Positions 24,601 through 37,800 are shown, counted from the first letter of the stretch. The stretch is 64,000 nucleotides of DNA from Litoditis marina (GCA_964036275.1 OZ038433.1:17056257-17120256), one strand, 5' to 3'. The notes: a model not told the origin generated them from the sequence alone. Numbers and translations: made by a program.

Positions 24601-27600
24601 TTCCAATTGTTCCAAGCATAATCATCAATGTGAAACACCGTTTTCCGTGCATTCAATTCACTCGTAGCTTTAGGGATTAAGGAAGATATTCGGTCTGGTT
24701 TGTAGTTTCATCTCCCTGCACCGTCGAACGTTCGGTTTCGACTGGAGGTGGAGGGCATGAAGATATTAATTTAAGTTCTTAATTGATCTTAATTAAGTTT
24801 AGCGCATTATTTTGTTTCATCAAATTGTGTCCGACGATAATACTCATGTTGTTCCTTCAGATGACCAACTGCGATGTGTGCCATGGAGGAATAAACTTCG
24901 CCGCCAAACCAGCCGTGAAGTGTACGGACTGTCAACAACATGTGCACGTGGCCTGCTCCAGGTAGGGATGGGGTGTTCGTGTTGCATAGTCTGTCATTTT
25001 TATGTGTAGCAGTTATAAGAAACTTTTTACAAGTTTATTGTTTTACAAATTTGGAGAAAATCCCACAAATTATGAAGGAAACGGACTGCTATGTTAGCAA
25101 ACTTCCAAAAATGGTTATTCAGACGCAAAATCGTCAGGTTCGCCGTATTTTGCACAAAAATGGGTTAGTTTTCAAAGAAAAGCCAGACACTATTGTCTAT
25201 CTCATGTGAACAATACACGTTGTTCATTTTACTGTATTGGGTGAGACAGCTGCGCCTTCTTGTATGTCATCATATTACAAATAACCGAAATATTGCAGAC
25301 GTCTGAACCTTCCCTGCGTGCCTCGAATGTGTACTCCAGTCCGAACTCCCAACAAGGTCAGAGGTCAACCAGCTACGTACAGACTACAGGTGAGAGAAGT
25401 TTCGTGTTGCCCAGATGTTAACCGACTCTTTTTTTATACGATTACAATACAAGAACATGTCTTTATTACGCTTTTCACACCGATGGTGTTTTTTCTCTAC
25501 AAGTAAAGAGGAAAGGTAAAAAAGAATGGGGAGCTTCTTTGAACATTAGTTGGTTGTAGATCAATATACATTATATGTGTGAAGTTAAATTTCAGTGGGT
25601 CGAAAATCGATTGTTCAAGTTTGTTATTGACTTTTTGTTTGAAGGATTTCTGTCCCCCGACTGCTCCGATGATTGCGTATCCGATCATTCACTGTGTGGT
25701 TGCATTGGAGAAAAGAGGGCTCTACCACGAGGGAATATATAGGGTGCCCGGCAAGAAATCACAGGTACGGTCAAAATTATAATGACAGAGGTTGTAGCTT
25801 GACCGGCATACACAGCAGAATTTTCGAATCACGATTGATCCTAATTGAGATCAAGCTGCAGATGGCAGAATCATGTATAGTGCTTGCTCTTCCAGGAGTT
25901 ATACTAGGTTTTATGACCTGGTAAAAAATACTTCCAGTAACTAAACTTTTTTAGTTAGTGATAACCTGCTAACCTTCGCTCAAACCTTATCATCAGCAAG
26001 TTTTACCAATTTGCATATTTGTTATACCCACTTCAATGTGGTGTTCTCGTTCAGGTGACAGCAGTTCTGACTGAGCTGCGAAATGCTCGTGCTCTTCCCA
26101 AGTTGGAGCTGCAGGACGTAGAGGTCATCCCGGATTGCATCAAACAGTTCCTCCGCGAGCTAAGGGTGTGTTTATTTTTAGGTTTTTTCTCGAGTTCAAA
26201 CGGGGAAATACTAACGTTAGTAAATATCCAGAACATTAAAAAAGGTTTTTCTGCTAGATATTAGAAATCTTTTTTATGTAAAGTTATGTAGTTTGACGTA
26301 CAGAAACCCAAAGGGCTTCACCATACTAAATATTAGTAATGAGACATATGGTACTTGTGTGACACAATATAATAATACTGGTTACTTTGTTTCTTGCTGG
26401 TAAACATTGACGTTTGTTTTCCGTTGCAGGACCCTCTGATCCCGAAATCGTCCCGCGAGGAGTTTGTGCGTGCGGCGTTGGCGGGAAACACAATGGCTTT
26501 GAATGTGGCCATTTGTGATCTACCTGACCCGAATCTGGCCACCCTCGCCTATCTCATCATTCATTGGCAGAAGGTGGGTGAAGAGTTAAAGTGCTGAGTT
26601 GTAAGTTGATAGTAGAACAAAATAGTTGAAATATAGAGAAAATTGACCTGCAATGTCATTAAAATATCGGACTTTTTAGCATGAGAAATCGTGTAAGACA
26701 CTATCTCTGCTAGATCGCAGAACTATCATCTGTTTGATTTTAAGTGGCTTCCACGAAATAATTGATATGTTGTCCCTCAGAAACTGTGTCGCGAACTTCT
26801 GTTATACTTTTAGCTGATATATCGGATTCTCGAACTTAGTGTGAGAATGTGTAGTTTGGTAAATTAGTGTAGTTTGTGGTGTGCTCGTTGCCAATGTCCC
26901 CCTCATTTTAGGTTATGAGTCAATGTGACATGAACAAGATGCCGAAGGAGAACATCGCCCGTTGTGTGGCCCTCTCCGTGATGGGACAATCTTCGTATAC
27001 CCGCGGGGACATGGGGACCGCCGCACGGGAAACCGGCGAGAGGGAACGCGTTCTCATGGAACTACTCGCACTACCCGCGGTTAGTTGGCGGTCAGATGTT
27101 CTCGTGTAAAAAAGTAGTAAAGTAATTGTTCTCGCGTAAAAAAGGTAATGTATGTAAGCATATAAATTAAGGTAAGTATAATATATGACCGAATTTAGTC
27201 TGAGAACGAGCCACCTCCGACCTACCCGCGGTCGGGGTGAAATGGTGAAATTTCACACGTATTCTGGTTGTAAACGGGTGCTTTCCGTAAAACAATTGCA
27301 CCTTACTGCCAAGGTATTGAGATGGTAGCTGGGAGCAAGAATCTAAGGTAGATCAAAACTGTTTTTATACTCTTTTGGAGTTGTTTTGCATCCTTACCAT
27401 ATTTTTTTTATCACACGCTTTACTTGCGTAATAAATTCATTCAAATTCATTCACTCGTTTACTATCGGAGTGTACTCACAAAACTGTAATTATAGTTCCC
27501 ACCAGTTCCACTGAGAATTTGGCAGTCTGAATGAATTTTACAGTCTGACCCTGCCAAGGCCTCAATGGGAATGAACATAACTGGGGCTCATCCTATCATT

Positions 27601-27882
27601 CAGTCCCCCCCCCCCCCTGATCAATACTCCTTCTTGCAGGACTACTGGCAGCGTTTCATCTGTGACACGGACAATGCCTCGACCATGCGCCCCCCGTCCA
27701 CCTGCCGGCAGGGTGCCGGCAACACCTCTGTTCTGGCCAGCACCTCGCGGTTCACCTGCGACTCTCCCTCAGCCGTGGATCGCAGCATCCTGGGTCCGGT
27801 GACGGTGTCCCCGGTGAACACGCCCCATCTGATCCGCCCCATCCCCAGAAGGCCCCAGAAGTTCTTCGACAGCCCCAAGTAG
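18667..27882 (+). CDS. cyk-4: CYK-4/RACGAP1, centralspindlin RhoGAP
   Basis: Sixteen exons join in phase to 682 aa: 18667-18799, 19101-19212, 19643-19790, 20070-20186, 20438-20526, 22946-23075, 23459-23632, 24220-24290, 24470-24566, 24861-24961, 25299-25389, 25645-25764, 26055-26165, 26430-26573, 26912-27079 and 27640-27882. C. elegans CYK-4 has about the same length. With kinesin-6 it forms centralspindlin, which bundles midzone microtubules and controls RhoA in cytokinesis. Residues ~45-170 are a heptad-rich coiled coil, followed by an acidic patch and a basic Arg/Ser linker. A complete C1 domain spans H347 to C402: H-x13-C-x2-C-x13-C-x2-C-x4-H-x2-C-x7-C. The RhoGAP domain (~422-600) has the arginine finger R454 in GIYRVPG. 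The C-terminus carries the family's LGPVT motif. Intron 5 is 2.4 kb and repeat-laden; intron 7 holds copies of the exon 7 end. Confidence 0.97.
20589..20809. mobile_element. hAT-like MITE in cyk-4 intron 5
   Basis: Inverted ends CCAGACGTTTACAA/TTGTAAACCTCTGG are flanked by CACACGCC on both sides (20581-20588 and 20810-20817), an 8-bp duplication as made by hAT transposases. The inside repeats TTTTGGGTGA in both orientations. Confidence 0.7.
20871..21335. mobile_element. 465-bp near-perfect palindrome in cyk-4 intron 5
   Basis: Arms of about 195 bp run from TTCATGAAAAAGTGGGGGCC to its complement at 21316-21335, with a ~70-bp loop centred near 21103. The arms differ at only a few bases, so the insertion or duplication is recent. 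There is no open frame. The transcript of this intron could form a very long hairpin. Confidence 0.9.
21476..22170 (+). repeat. 130-bp tandem repeat with paired TGACGTCA sites
   Basis: Five to six diverged units occur; the site TGACGTCAT recurs at 21609, 21745, 21875, 22004 and 22134 (spacing 136, 130, 129, 130). Most units hold a second GTGACGTCAAC or TTGACGTCAAC site about 25 bp upstream. Each also contains CCAGAATNCCAGAATACGTCA. It lies in cyk-4 intron 5. Confidence 0.9.
22471..22493 (+). repeat. (AC)n microsatellite
   Basis: About eleven AC units in cyk-4 intron 5. Confidence 0.9.
23731..23985 (+). repeat. Three degenerate copies of the cyk-4 exon 7 end
   Basis: The 3' end of exon 7 (23586-23632, encoding MSESNLIEE) is echoed in the next intron at 23731-23760, 23818-23858 and 23943-23978. 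The third copy keeps CATGTC-GAGAGCAACCTCATTGAGGA nearly intact and in an open frame. Confidence 0.8.
24701..24716 (+). repeat. TTTGTAGTTTCATCT, single MITE end
   Basis: One end of the TTGTAGTTTGATCTC family lies in cyk-4 intron 9; no partner end is obvious nearby. Confidence 0.4.
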
Positions 27883-29012
27883 GCCGCATTTATGTCCCAG
27901 ATATCATGTATAGATGACGTTTACAAGATATGAGCTCACTTTTTGGTCTGATTATTGTCATTGAGTCGTGGCACAAACACATGTTTATATTTTGCGTTTT
28001 TCTAAAATCAAATTCGATGGTCGGACTGCGAAGTGAGCTCGTACAGTTAGATTGGAGGTTGGAGGTTGTTGTAATTCACATCAACGCAGACCATTTTGCT
28101 CGAATTGTAGAGTGCACGTTTACGCTGTGTTGACGTGAGTTCTATCTCCGATATGTTAACTTTCTATGTTTTCTCCCCTTGTAGTTTTCATTCGGTATTG
28201 ATATAGATTATAGGTGATGTGTTACTGTATGGTACCTTTCAATAGTATTTATTCGCCGACCACAACACTTATGTGAGTTGGATGTAGCGTGTAGTTTGCT
28301 CATGTGCACTGGGAAATATTCTATTTGATAAAATTACAACCACAGACACCTAGCATACACCCACAGACACCAATTTTGTATAGTCTTCTCCATGCTTCCG
28401 TAGACACTTACAGTAGGAACTTGAATTATAGCTATGATCAAGTTTTGTGAGGCAGTTAATAGGTAGCGAACAGAGTAACGAATGCATTAATAGTTTGACC
28501 AACTACTGTAAGTGTCTATTTCTATGGAACAATGTTGTGCACAGTTATCCTCTCTACCCCTACCTAACTTTGTGTGTTTCATTTGTAACGATTATTATAG
28601 GAAGTCCCCATTTTTTTTGTAAAGAAAGGCTTTGCTTGTGAAGCACCTACCTCCCTAGTTCGGGCATTTCTTATTCCATGATGAAGTATTTTGTTGAAGG
28701 TTTCCTCACCATGACTACGGTATTATTTAGCATGTGCTTGCCTTTGAGAATACTAGGAAAATGATGGTACACCTCGTTATTGACAAATTGTAGCTCTATC
28801 ATTCTGTTGCAATCACGTCTATTTTGATATCAGTTTTGTGTTTGTCTTTGGTTATCGATCATTTGTATTGAGACTAGGTTTGCCTATCAATCTATGTGAA
28901 TGTGCGTTGATACCTAGAAGTTGTTGTGTTAACTATCCCTAATCTGACTTTTCTCTAATAATAGACTGCTTGCTATGATGTTCCCATTTATTCCAATGTG
29001 TGTTGCAATAAA
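27883..29012 (+). terminator. cyk-4 3' flank with polyadenylation signal
   Basis: AATAAA at 29007-29012 follows a 1.1-kb region without a convincing open frame or earlier canonical signal. A 3' UTR that long is unusual for a nematode, so an unseen variant signal may be used earlier. Confidence 0.4.
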
Positions 29013-29444
29013 TGTTCTGGTGATTATTCTTTGTTCATATTATTCAAGTGGTTTACAAACTATTAGTTATTACAAATGTTTGAAGTGTGTTCGGACAGAA
29101 TCAAAATGGTTAGCGTGTATTTACACGTAAGTTACGTGAAATCTGTTTACTGGTTAACTATAGTATTAATATGATTCTGTGAACATAACTGTACGAATGA
29201 AACCTTCAAAAGGAAGAGGGTAATTGTTCATTCATATAATATTATATAACTATGATCTTGTTCTTGTACCATTGCTGTTTGAGTTGTGGCCTACGTGACA
29301 TTTGCCAACTTAGGCTGTCGCGTGTGGTTGAATACGTGCCAACCGGTAGATTAGAGGCCGACTGTCATGTCATTCTATTTAGATAACGGGTTCTCGAGTG
29401 AGAGTCGCCACTTTCAACTCCAGTTGTTAGGTTTGACTTGTTCA

Positions 29445-29445
<1 letters not shown>

Positions 29446-29518
<73 letters not shown>
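29446..29518 (+). repeat. (CT)n tract upstream of sulfurtransferase gene
   Basis: About 36 CT units, 160 bases before the start codon at 29677, and so possibly in the leader or outron, as at the left inverted gene. Confidence 0.95.
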
Positions 29519-29522
<4 letters not shown>

Positions 29523-29676
29523 TTCTTTTTCTCTCCCCCTCTCCCTATCTTTGTTGTAATAACGTTAGTAGTATAGTAGTATTAATAAATTCTCGAATAC
29601 TGTTTCAAGATATGTTATGTATGTTATTTCATTAATATTAGTTCATAGATTGTCTTATACAACTGAATGTTTCAGA

Positions 29677-32600
29677 ATGTCTGCCATAGTTGATTGCGAA
29701 TGGTTATCTACGGAAAAGGTATGTTGACAGAAAGTATTGTGTGTTAAAGAGAGAGAGAGGTTAGAGGGATAGAGTGAGAAAGAGAAAAGAACAAAGCTTC
29801 GAAAAGATAGATAGAGAGAGGAAGCGTGTTAACAGTCACTCGATGGATTTTGTACTGAAGTTGAAATCTTGAATCTAAAAATCTGAAACTTCTGAGTTGT
29901 CATTCAGCTTAGTGTTCTTACACACAGCTGAACCTTCAACACAGTGAAAATGAAGCTACAGTATACCTCATATTGGAATGGCCTTGCCTATGTGAAATGG
30001 TTTTCCAGGCCAATGGTCGTGTGAAAGTAGTAGACGCTTCGTATGCCCTGAAACCAGGACCAAATCATGAAGAATTCAAGGCGAAATACTATGGAAAGTT
30101 CGATGAACTAATGAACGAAAAGGTAAGAACAGTGAACTAACTAAAGCAACTTACACCATTACACGAAAGTTCGAAAAGATTAATGTACCCTTGTCGTTTC
30201 CTTTATCTTTATCTTTTCATAACTACAAATACACACATTTACTACTCTCACATTGGGCCCATCCATAGTTGTTCGGTCAATCTATTCTCAAGTTTTTCCC
30301 ACTATTGCCCAGTTCGTTGGCCAACAACAAAAGTAACGGTGAACAAAAGTAACTTTTGTACTCCGTTACTAACCCGTTACTTTTGTTGACCGTTACTTTT
30401 GTGGTTCACCCAGTTCGTTCGTTTGTTGTACAATTGTGCTATTGTGCAGCTCTGTTTCTCAATTGTATTTGTATCTTTCATTTAATTCACCTCTTTCCAG
30501 AAGAATTCCGACTACGTGGAGGCGCATATTCCGGATGCAGTTCATTTCAATTTCGATGTGGCCTACTATCCTGCCGAGTAAGTGGAAGATTAGAGAATTG
30601 AACCTATAATTATGATATGAGTAGCCAAAATGTTTGGGGGTACCAAAACGAGGGGGGGGAAACCCCCTAAACATTTTGATTCCCATGTAGGGAATCATGA
30701 GAAGAGAGAACAGAAAACGGAGTTTGTCAGGCATTTTTATTAGCTTTGACACAACAAACGAAGAATGAGTAAAACATTAAATATCAAATAGTAAAGAACG
30801 TTGAGAAGGAGAAAAGGGGAAAGCCGGTCACGGTCACGTCCGTCGTGCACCTCCTCGCTCGGTGGGCGGGATCTTGATCTGTAATGTATATGAGTCATTG
30901 AAACGAAAGAAATGAATAGCTTTCGTCTCAATGACTTGATCAAGATGAACTAAGTTCGAAACTTTTACTGAACAAGCTTAGTTAACTGTAACTAGAGTTT
31001 TGTCTTGAATTCACTACTGTAATTCGCGGAGGCATAAGGGAATCTAGGATTACCTTACGGTAGAGTCGTAGAGCAACGTTGCGCCCTCTAGTTGCACACA
31101 TTCAGTGTGTTTTAGTTTTGCTGTTGTAGCTACATCTTTCAGCTCGGTTCACGAGTTTCAAAAGTTTCCATAGTTTTTCAACGGAATTTGTCACTCTGAA
31201 AAGGGGAGTTATCTACATCTTATTCTTACATTTTTTCGACCTATCTTGATGATAGATCTGAATCCTAGTAATAAAGTCTTAAGTGAACACTCTGCAGCCT
31301 GAGTACTGAAAGTATACGAGTGGGTTAGGTACGGATCACATCACATGGACGTTGTGGTAGAGTTGAACAGCACCACGTTATTCATTCTTATAACTTCTTT
31401 TCTACAGTAAATATATTAGGTTCGAGCTCTCATTCATGTTTGCAGATTCGAGAAGTTCGGTCTGTACCCGGCCGAGTTGTTCCAAGAATACGTTCGTCGT
31501 CTGGGGATAGAGGAGGGGGACCATGTTGTCTTGTACAGCAGGGGACCCGGGGCCGGAATGGTTTTTGCGGCACGCGCCTGGTGGACGCTTAAGGTACTTT
31601 TTACGTTATTCTAATTTTTTTTCCTTAGCTGACACGGGCGTAGTGGACATATCACGTTAGATGCCCTCATGGTTGTTTATTGTTTGTAGTTCGGTAACGT
31701 ACAGCAGAATTTTCTGTTTACATCGCGTGAGATCAAACTACAATTGCATAGTGGGAAGTGCAACTGATAATCACCGTATTCACCAGTAGTTGATAAGTTT
31801 ATAAGGGCATCACCGCATTCACCCGGGAGAGTACCAATTACCGAACCAAAACGTTCGAAAATACAACATGCTTCCAATTGATTACTTCTGCGTCTGATAC
31901 CCATTTTTCTACCTACTTTCCTTGCAGGCCTATGGTCACAACTCGGTCAGTGTTCTCAATGGCGGTTTCGATGCCTGGAAAAATGCTGGAAAACCAGTTG
32001 CGCAGGGAGGAGTCACGGTCACAAAGGTACGTAGCTCTTTCTGATTGATTGCTCAGTAGTTCGGTTGTGTATAAATGTGAGCCATTTCAGTCATCTATGA
32101 TTGATGGTTTTCGCTATAGAAGCAAAACATAGTGCTGCCACTGGGGTTTTGGTGCGAAATCCCCCTATTTTCGGGAGTGTACCATATTCGGTTGTGGTGA
32201 ATGATTGTTGTTTGTATTCTACACTTTTAACCAGCTTCATATTGCTAGAAAATATCGATTAATTTCTCTTTCAGATCAGTTCGTGGACCGCGAAACCACT
32301 CGACTCGAAGATGCTGATTCGATATGAGGAAATGGCCAAAAAAGACGCTGAGGGAGAGTCGATCTTCGACATTTGTGAACAGGTTTCTATTAACTTTCGA
32401 TACGCATTTCCTGGCTGTAATTAAGGTTGAGGTGGGAATCACAACGCGAAAAATTGATCGTGTCTGACTACCCGTAACCGATACATTCTCTCTTTGATGT
32501 GTGTGGTGGTGAAAAGTAGGGTAACCGCCTGGTGATAATATTTAGATTATTTGCAGTAGGTAACTGTCGTGATGACGCGATGGTCTAGCACATATTATCA

Positions 32601-34072
32601 TACTATTCTACTATTCCTTATTCTACTATGTTGATACTTTTCCCTTCCAGATCAACTACTTGGACGCTCGCGCCAAAGACCAGTATTCGGGCGCCGCGCC
32701 ACTCGGACTACCCGCCAAACGTAAGATTTTTTGTGGAATATGGAATTTGTATTTTTGTTAATCATATAGTTTTTGAATGCGCATATACTTTGTAAAGTTG
32801 CTGTTAACACGGTCAATATAGGAATAGACTTAGACATACGACGCCTATATTTAGGACATAACTTCTACCGAGACTCCTATAGTGTAAGTGTACACATTTG
32901 GACTTTTCTAAAAACTTCAACTTTGTTGAAAATGTTTTCGAACATTCTGTGATACGGTTGCAGACCGTTCCAATAGTATGTAATTCAAACAAAGTGAAAG
33001 TCTTGCAATCGTACCGTAGGCGTCGCAGTAGGAATGAAGACTGTTATAATAGATGTGCATGTATCGATTTCCTCCCAGACGCCACTGGATCCCACGTGAG
33101 AGGGGCGAAGAACGTGCCTCTCAGCGAATTCGTCACCCCGACTGGACTCAAACCCAAGGAGGAGGTCCATAAAGGTTCGTTTTACTTGGATTTCTGGATT
33201 TTACAGATTTTTGTGATTATTTATGTTCGCAACTATGCAACTGAATGAGTTTCATGGAATACTATTTTGTCGTTTGTCATTTGTAACTGGCATCTCATTC
33301 AATCACCGGAAATGACGTATGAACCTAGAAGATGTGACCACAACTCATAACTTATATGCCCATAAAATGAATAAGAACGTACCTTAATAATATTCTATTG
33401 ATTGCAGTTTTGTCCTCTGCCGGCCACCAGCCCGAAAAAGAGACGATAGTCGCGTGTAACGGGGGAGTACAGGCCGCTCTTGTCTATCTGGCACTCCACG
33501 AGGCGGGAGTACCCGCCAAACTATACAATGTAAGAGGGTTTTGTTGTTATATTTACATTGCAAAGTCAGTGAAGAATAGTGTCGTATCGCTGTTAAATTT
33601 GGACTATTCACATGGCAACCGGGCGGGAAAATTCGCAAGCCGGTGCTATCCTAGTGGTTTGATACTCCAGTAACTGGTTTTGACTACGGCTATCCAATGC
33701 AATGAACATTTTAACTAGTTGTAGTGCAAGCGAGTAAAAACGATATATCGCTATTACTGTTGACGATTCAGCCGACATTCTGAACTGGTACATTGGTTAA
33801 TTTGCTACTATATGACTGCTGAGTTTTTTTCTTCAGAGGTCGCCTCGGCAGGGACAATTGGATAAGCTTAGTATGTTACGGCCCGCGGTGTTTGTAGTTC
33901 CATTCTGAGTTTTGGGCAATATTTTGACGATTGTGCTGTGGTTCAATACCAAACTACAACTTTGATTTCGTGACAACTTATGTTGATTTGTGTTTAATTT
34001 CAGGGCAGCATGTACGAATTGGCCAACCGCGCTTCTCATCTGATCAATGGAAAACCGAGTGAGAGCAAGTAA
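29677..34072 (+). CDS. mpst: 3-mercaptopyruvate/thiosulfate sulfurtransferase (two rhodanese domains)
   Basis: Ten exons (29677-29718, 30009-30122, 30501-30577, 31446-31593, 31928-32026, 32275-32382, 32651-32720, 33079-33174, 33408-33529 and 34004-34072) join in phase to 314 aa, the normal size. Such enzymes move sulfur from mercaptopyruvate or thiosulfate to thiols or cyanide, and contribute to H2S production and cysteine breakdown. The N-terminal rhodanese domain (~5-155) has lost its cysteine (VVLYSRGPGAGM), which is normal for the family. The C-terminal domain (~180-300) has LDAR followed by the active site C268 in VACNGGVQA. The first position of the loop being CNGG rather than CGSG is a variation seen in nematode paralogs (from memory, unverified). 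There is no targeting peptide, so it is probably cytosolic. The ATG lies one base after a TTTCAG acceptor. Introns hold MITEs at 30319, 31684 and 33891. Confidence 0.93.
30319..30408. mobile_element. 90-bp palindromic insertion in mpst intron 2
   Basis: An inverted repeat based on AACAAAAGTAACGG/CCGTTACTTTTGTT is flanked by CCCAGTTCGTT at 30308-30318 and 30409-30419. The direct repeat looks like a target-site duplication, although 11 bp is longer than usual and may include element sequence. Confidence 0.7.
31684..31743. mobile_element. TTGTAGTTTG-family MITE in mpst intron 4
   Basis: Ends TTGTAGTTCGG and GATCAAACTACAA are inverted; the element is 60 bp. Confidence 0.65.
33891..33959. mobile_element. 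TTGTAGTTTG-family MITE in mpst intron 9
   Basis: Ends TTTGTAGTTCCA and ACCAAACTACAA are inverted; the element is 69 bp. Confidence 0.65.
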
Positions 34073-34083
34073 TAACTTATTTC

Positions 34084-34089
34084 AATAAA
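34084..34089 (+). terminator. mpst polyadenylation signal
   Basis: AATAAA, 12 bases after the stop codon. Confidence 0.85.
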
Positions 34090-34555
34090 ACATCTGTGAT
34101 AAATTTATAAATTGTCTTCAAATTACTTCTTGTATATATTTCTGGTTTTCAATAGTGTTGATAACTTCAACTGGTTAATCGCCCAATTCAATATGGAAAA
34201 CAAGGTTCATGACACATTTATTCGCAAAACATAAAATCAATACAACATAATCATATATAAATTATCTATGGTGTGATGTGTACAAAATTGTGAATAAACG
34301 AAAGTCACCGATGTTCGAACCGTTTACGTAGAAATTTGTTGGAAATCACGTATTTTCTAACTATACGATGTCTATTACGAACTGAAAAAACACTATAGAT
34401 AAGGGTCACATCCTGGTGAAACTGCTAGGAAACTTACAGGTAATTTTATGTGTTCACCTCGAGCCAATGACTAAGTAGAGCTGAGATTTGACAATTGAAT
34501 GAGCACAAATAAACGTTTTACGAAATTATTCACTCCATAACAAGTTATTCTGAAG

Positions 34556-34561
34556 TTTATT
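34556..34561 (-). terminator. KCC polyadenylation signal
   Basis: AATAAA on the minus strand, about 340 bases after the KCC stop codon. The 3' ends of mpst and KCC converge within 0.5 kb without overlapping. Confidence 0.6.
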
Positions 34562-34899
34562 AGAGAAATGGCTCCATGAATTTCTGGCTAGTGAGAGATA
34601 AGGCGATTACGAGAGAGCGCAGACCGTTGAGAAATCCATAGGGCCATTCGTTCACAACAACAAAACAACAACTTATCGCAGGGTCAAAGGTGAATTAGAA
34701 AGAGGAGCTCTAACCCGAGTACAGTACCTTACAAGTCCTTTAAGCGTTGAGCGTTTGGATAGTCTCGATTATATGTAGGTGATGGAGTACAGTATGCTTA
34801 TACAACTTGCACGAGATTGGGCGGGGTGTACATACCGTAGTTGGGGGTGTGTATGACGGGGGTTACGGTATATGGGGGAGGGTTACTGTAGGAGAGGAG

Positions 34900-37800
34900 T
34901 TAGGAGTAGATGGTGACTACCTCGGCACCCGTCCCTCGTACCAACAGAACACGATCCAAACCCTCCGTAAGGGCTTCGATGAACTCCATGTCTGAAAGAC
35001 AAAGATATTTATTTTTACAAACCAATGTCTGTGTGTGGAAACACTTTTGAGCTGTTTTATCAGCATATGAGCGAAATGCTTTTGCTTTTGAAAGCTAATA
35101 ACTAAATATAATTTGAATCTCACAGTTATAAGATAATATAGATGTGAAACAGCTCACAGTTATAGGATAGTGCTTGAAACCGACCAAATATCTTGAAAAT
35201 CGCTAGAGTACCAACACTTGGCCAAGATGAAATGAATTTACGATAAGCGAAAAATCAATTATTATGTTGAAATAATTACATTTGCACATTGATTTCTTGA
35301 AAAGTAGCAAGAAAAATCAAACGAGTTCCTTGTTCTGTTTTCGTTGGATATTTATTTGCCCTCAGGCGCTATTGGCTGCGAGTCAATTGTAATTTTCGGC
35401 GAGTAGACTAGACCTCGCGAATATTGAGTTACTCAACTATGACGTCACAGGAAAAGAGATTTCGAGAATCGGTAATGAAGTTAAGGTTTATTTTGGGAAA
35501 AAGGTCAAAACGGAGGAAAAATTAAAACAAGTAGGTCATTAGTCTTCTACTTATCAAAATCTTTTCCATCCTTATTTAAGTTTATTTTCAGCTCATAGAG
35601 GTACATAACTCTGTCTCCCCCCCCCCCCAAAATTGGTCCTCTTGAAGTTTTTTTGCAGAACACTGCGATTATGAGAATAGATAGGCTTGTCCATAGGGAC
35701 ACTAGGTGGATTCAAAATGAGACAAGCTTGACTTTTGATCTTTTCGGACATTCTTGTACTTCGATGTTCAATCTATTCTACTTCAAGTAGAGAAGAAAGC
35801 TGAGAAGAAAAGTAGAAACTCATGAAATGAAAAGTCTGACTTTTGGGAAAGTAAAATCTCTAGGTGAACTGGGGAAATAGTTGTTTGAAATACTGAACTG
35901 AGATGTTTCTAATGACCTTTCAATGTCCCCTAACTTGTAGCAATAACTGCAACTTCTGGTAACTTTTGATGAACCTTGCAAGTTTCACCATTCTTATCGT
36001 TTTAGAGAAGTTCGCTCAACGTGAAATATGAATATAACTGACAGTAGGTGTCTGAGTCGTGGTCGGGAGGTGCCGGCAGGTTGATGATGGTCAGCTGCGA
36101 GTCCGAACTTCGGTCCCTCATCAGCTCGTTCAGCTTGACGGCCGTGTGCATTTTGTGCACGTTGTAGCGTCGTTTTCTCTTCTGCTCCTCGTTCTCGACG
36201 CCGCCGTTGCTGTTGCTGTGCAGCGACTGGAATGGATGGGTATTTGTAGTTTGGTGGGTAGTTTCATGTTAGCGACTGGAATATTTGTAGTTGTAGTTTG
36301 ATTTGTAGTTTGGTGTTGCACTCAGCGGTAGAAAATCTTATACAAAACTCGTACACTGCGTAACCTTATTACAACTGAGTACTCTAAGTTCTCAGTATAT
36401 TGGTATGTTCAAATTTTTGGAAAACTTTGAATTCTCTTTATCATGAGCAGTTGCAAGCCGGTGAATGAGTTTTACGTTCAAATTGGAACTTTGATTATAA
36501 ATGTAGAATGTATACTGTACGTGGTGACGTAGAAGTGAATTGGACAAAATGAAATAACGAATTGAAAACATGACTGTATCTGCCTACCGTGATACTCTCG
36601 TCGTTGAAGCGGACTCCTCTGCTGTCCTTGCTCTTCTTTCCAATCGATTCTTCCTCTGCTACTACATCCAGTTTCTTCTCGATCGGGATCACCTGCGAAA
36701 TTCGATATTAGCATTTACATAACAAGTAGATCAGATAAACACAGTGTGATGAATATTTCCTCGCTACGACCTCAATTATTTTTATAGTAACTACTCGAAA
36801 ATGACCGCTACGACTTCTAGTTTCAAAGCATACTGAACAACCAGATACAATCGATAAAGTCTGAAAATCGATAAAAACAACCCAATAAAGTCGATAATAG
36901 TACTGACCACCTCGTCCTCGTTGACCTTGCTGAGTTTTCTCTCCCTTGTGACGTCTTCTAATCTGATCTGGAGGTCCTTGTCTCGGTCGGTTTTGTTCAA
37001 ACTCTTCAGAAGGCGAGTTCGTTCCTCCATCTTCAGGGTTCGCTCGTACGTGTACTCCGAGATGTCAGAGTCCGGCTGGAAGTGACATATTGTTAGTAAT
37101 GAATAAGTACCTAACCTGGAACAAGAATGAGGTTAATATTGAAAAGTGGCCATCTCAGTTAATTTATTGAGTCGGGTAATTTATTTAGTGTAAACTGTAT
37201 TCTAAATTAACTCAGTTTCAGTCAATCTGTTTTTGTTCAATTAATGAATGAACGTATCGTGACCATAATTTTAAATATGAAGTGCATAAATGAATCTGGA
37301 AATCCAAATCTATGAAAAACGAATTTCACCAACAGCCCAAATGCTTTTATGAGGTTTCTAAAGTTGTGTGTATAAAATGAGACTTCAACTATGGTTTTTG
37401 TTCATACTGGTTTTGAAAGATGAGCCTTACAAAAATACAAATACTTATATGGTACTTGGTTCTTGATATTTTATTCCTTGTTCGTTAATATTAGGCAAAA
37501 AAGTGAATGACCAACCATTTCGATGACGTATACTTCGGCGTCAATTCTGAGTTGGTAGAGGAACTTTTGAAGGTCGTCCTTCATTTGCACATTGTTGTCC
37601 TGCACAAAATCATTCATCATAATTTCAAAAAAAAAGTTGAAAATTTGTTCAAATACATGTTTAAATCATAATCACTAGTCAATCCCGACGTTTCGCAACG
37701 CACTGTGGGAGCAACTGAATTATATTAGCCACCTCCATTTGAGGTGAAATAAGGAACATAACTAGCAATTCTGATAAACGTAACTGAATTCGATGATCAA

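Noticed and set aside
18667..34072. cyk-4 and mpst as an operon
   Set aside because: The genes are on the same strand but 1.8 kb apart, beyond the ~100-400 bp typical of nematode operons, and no SL2-type U-rich element was recognised.
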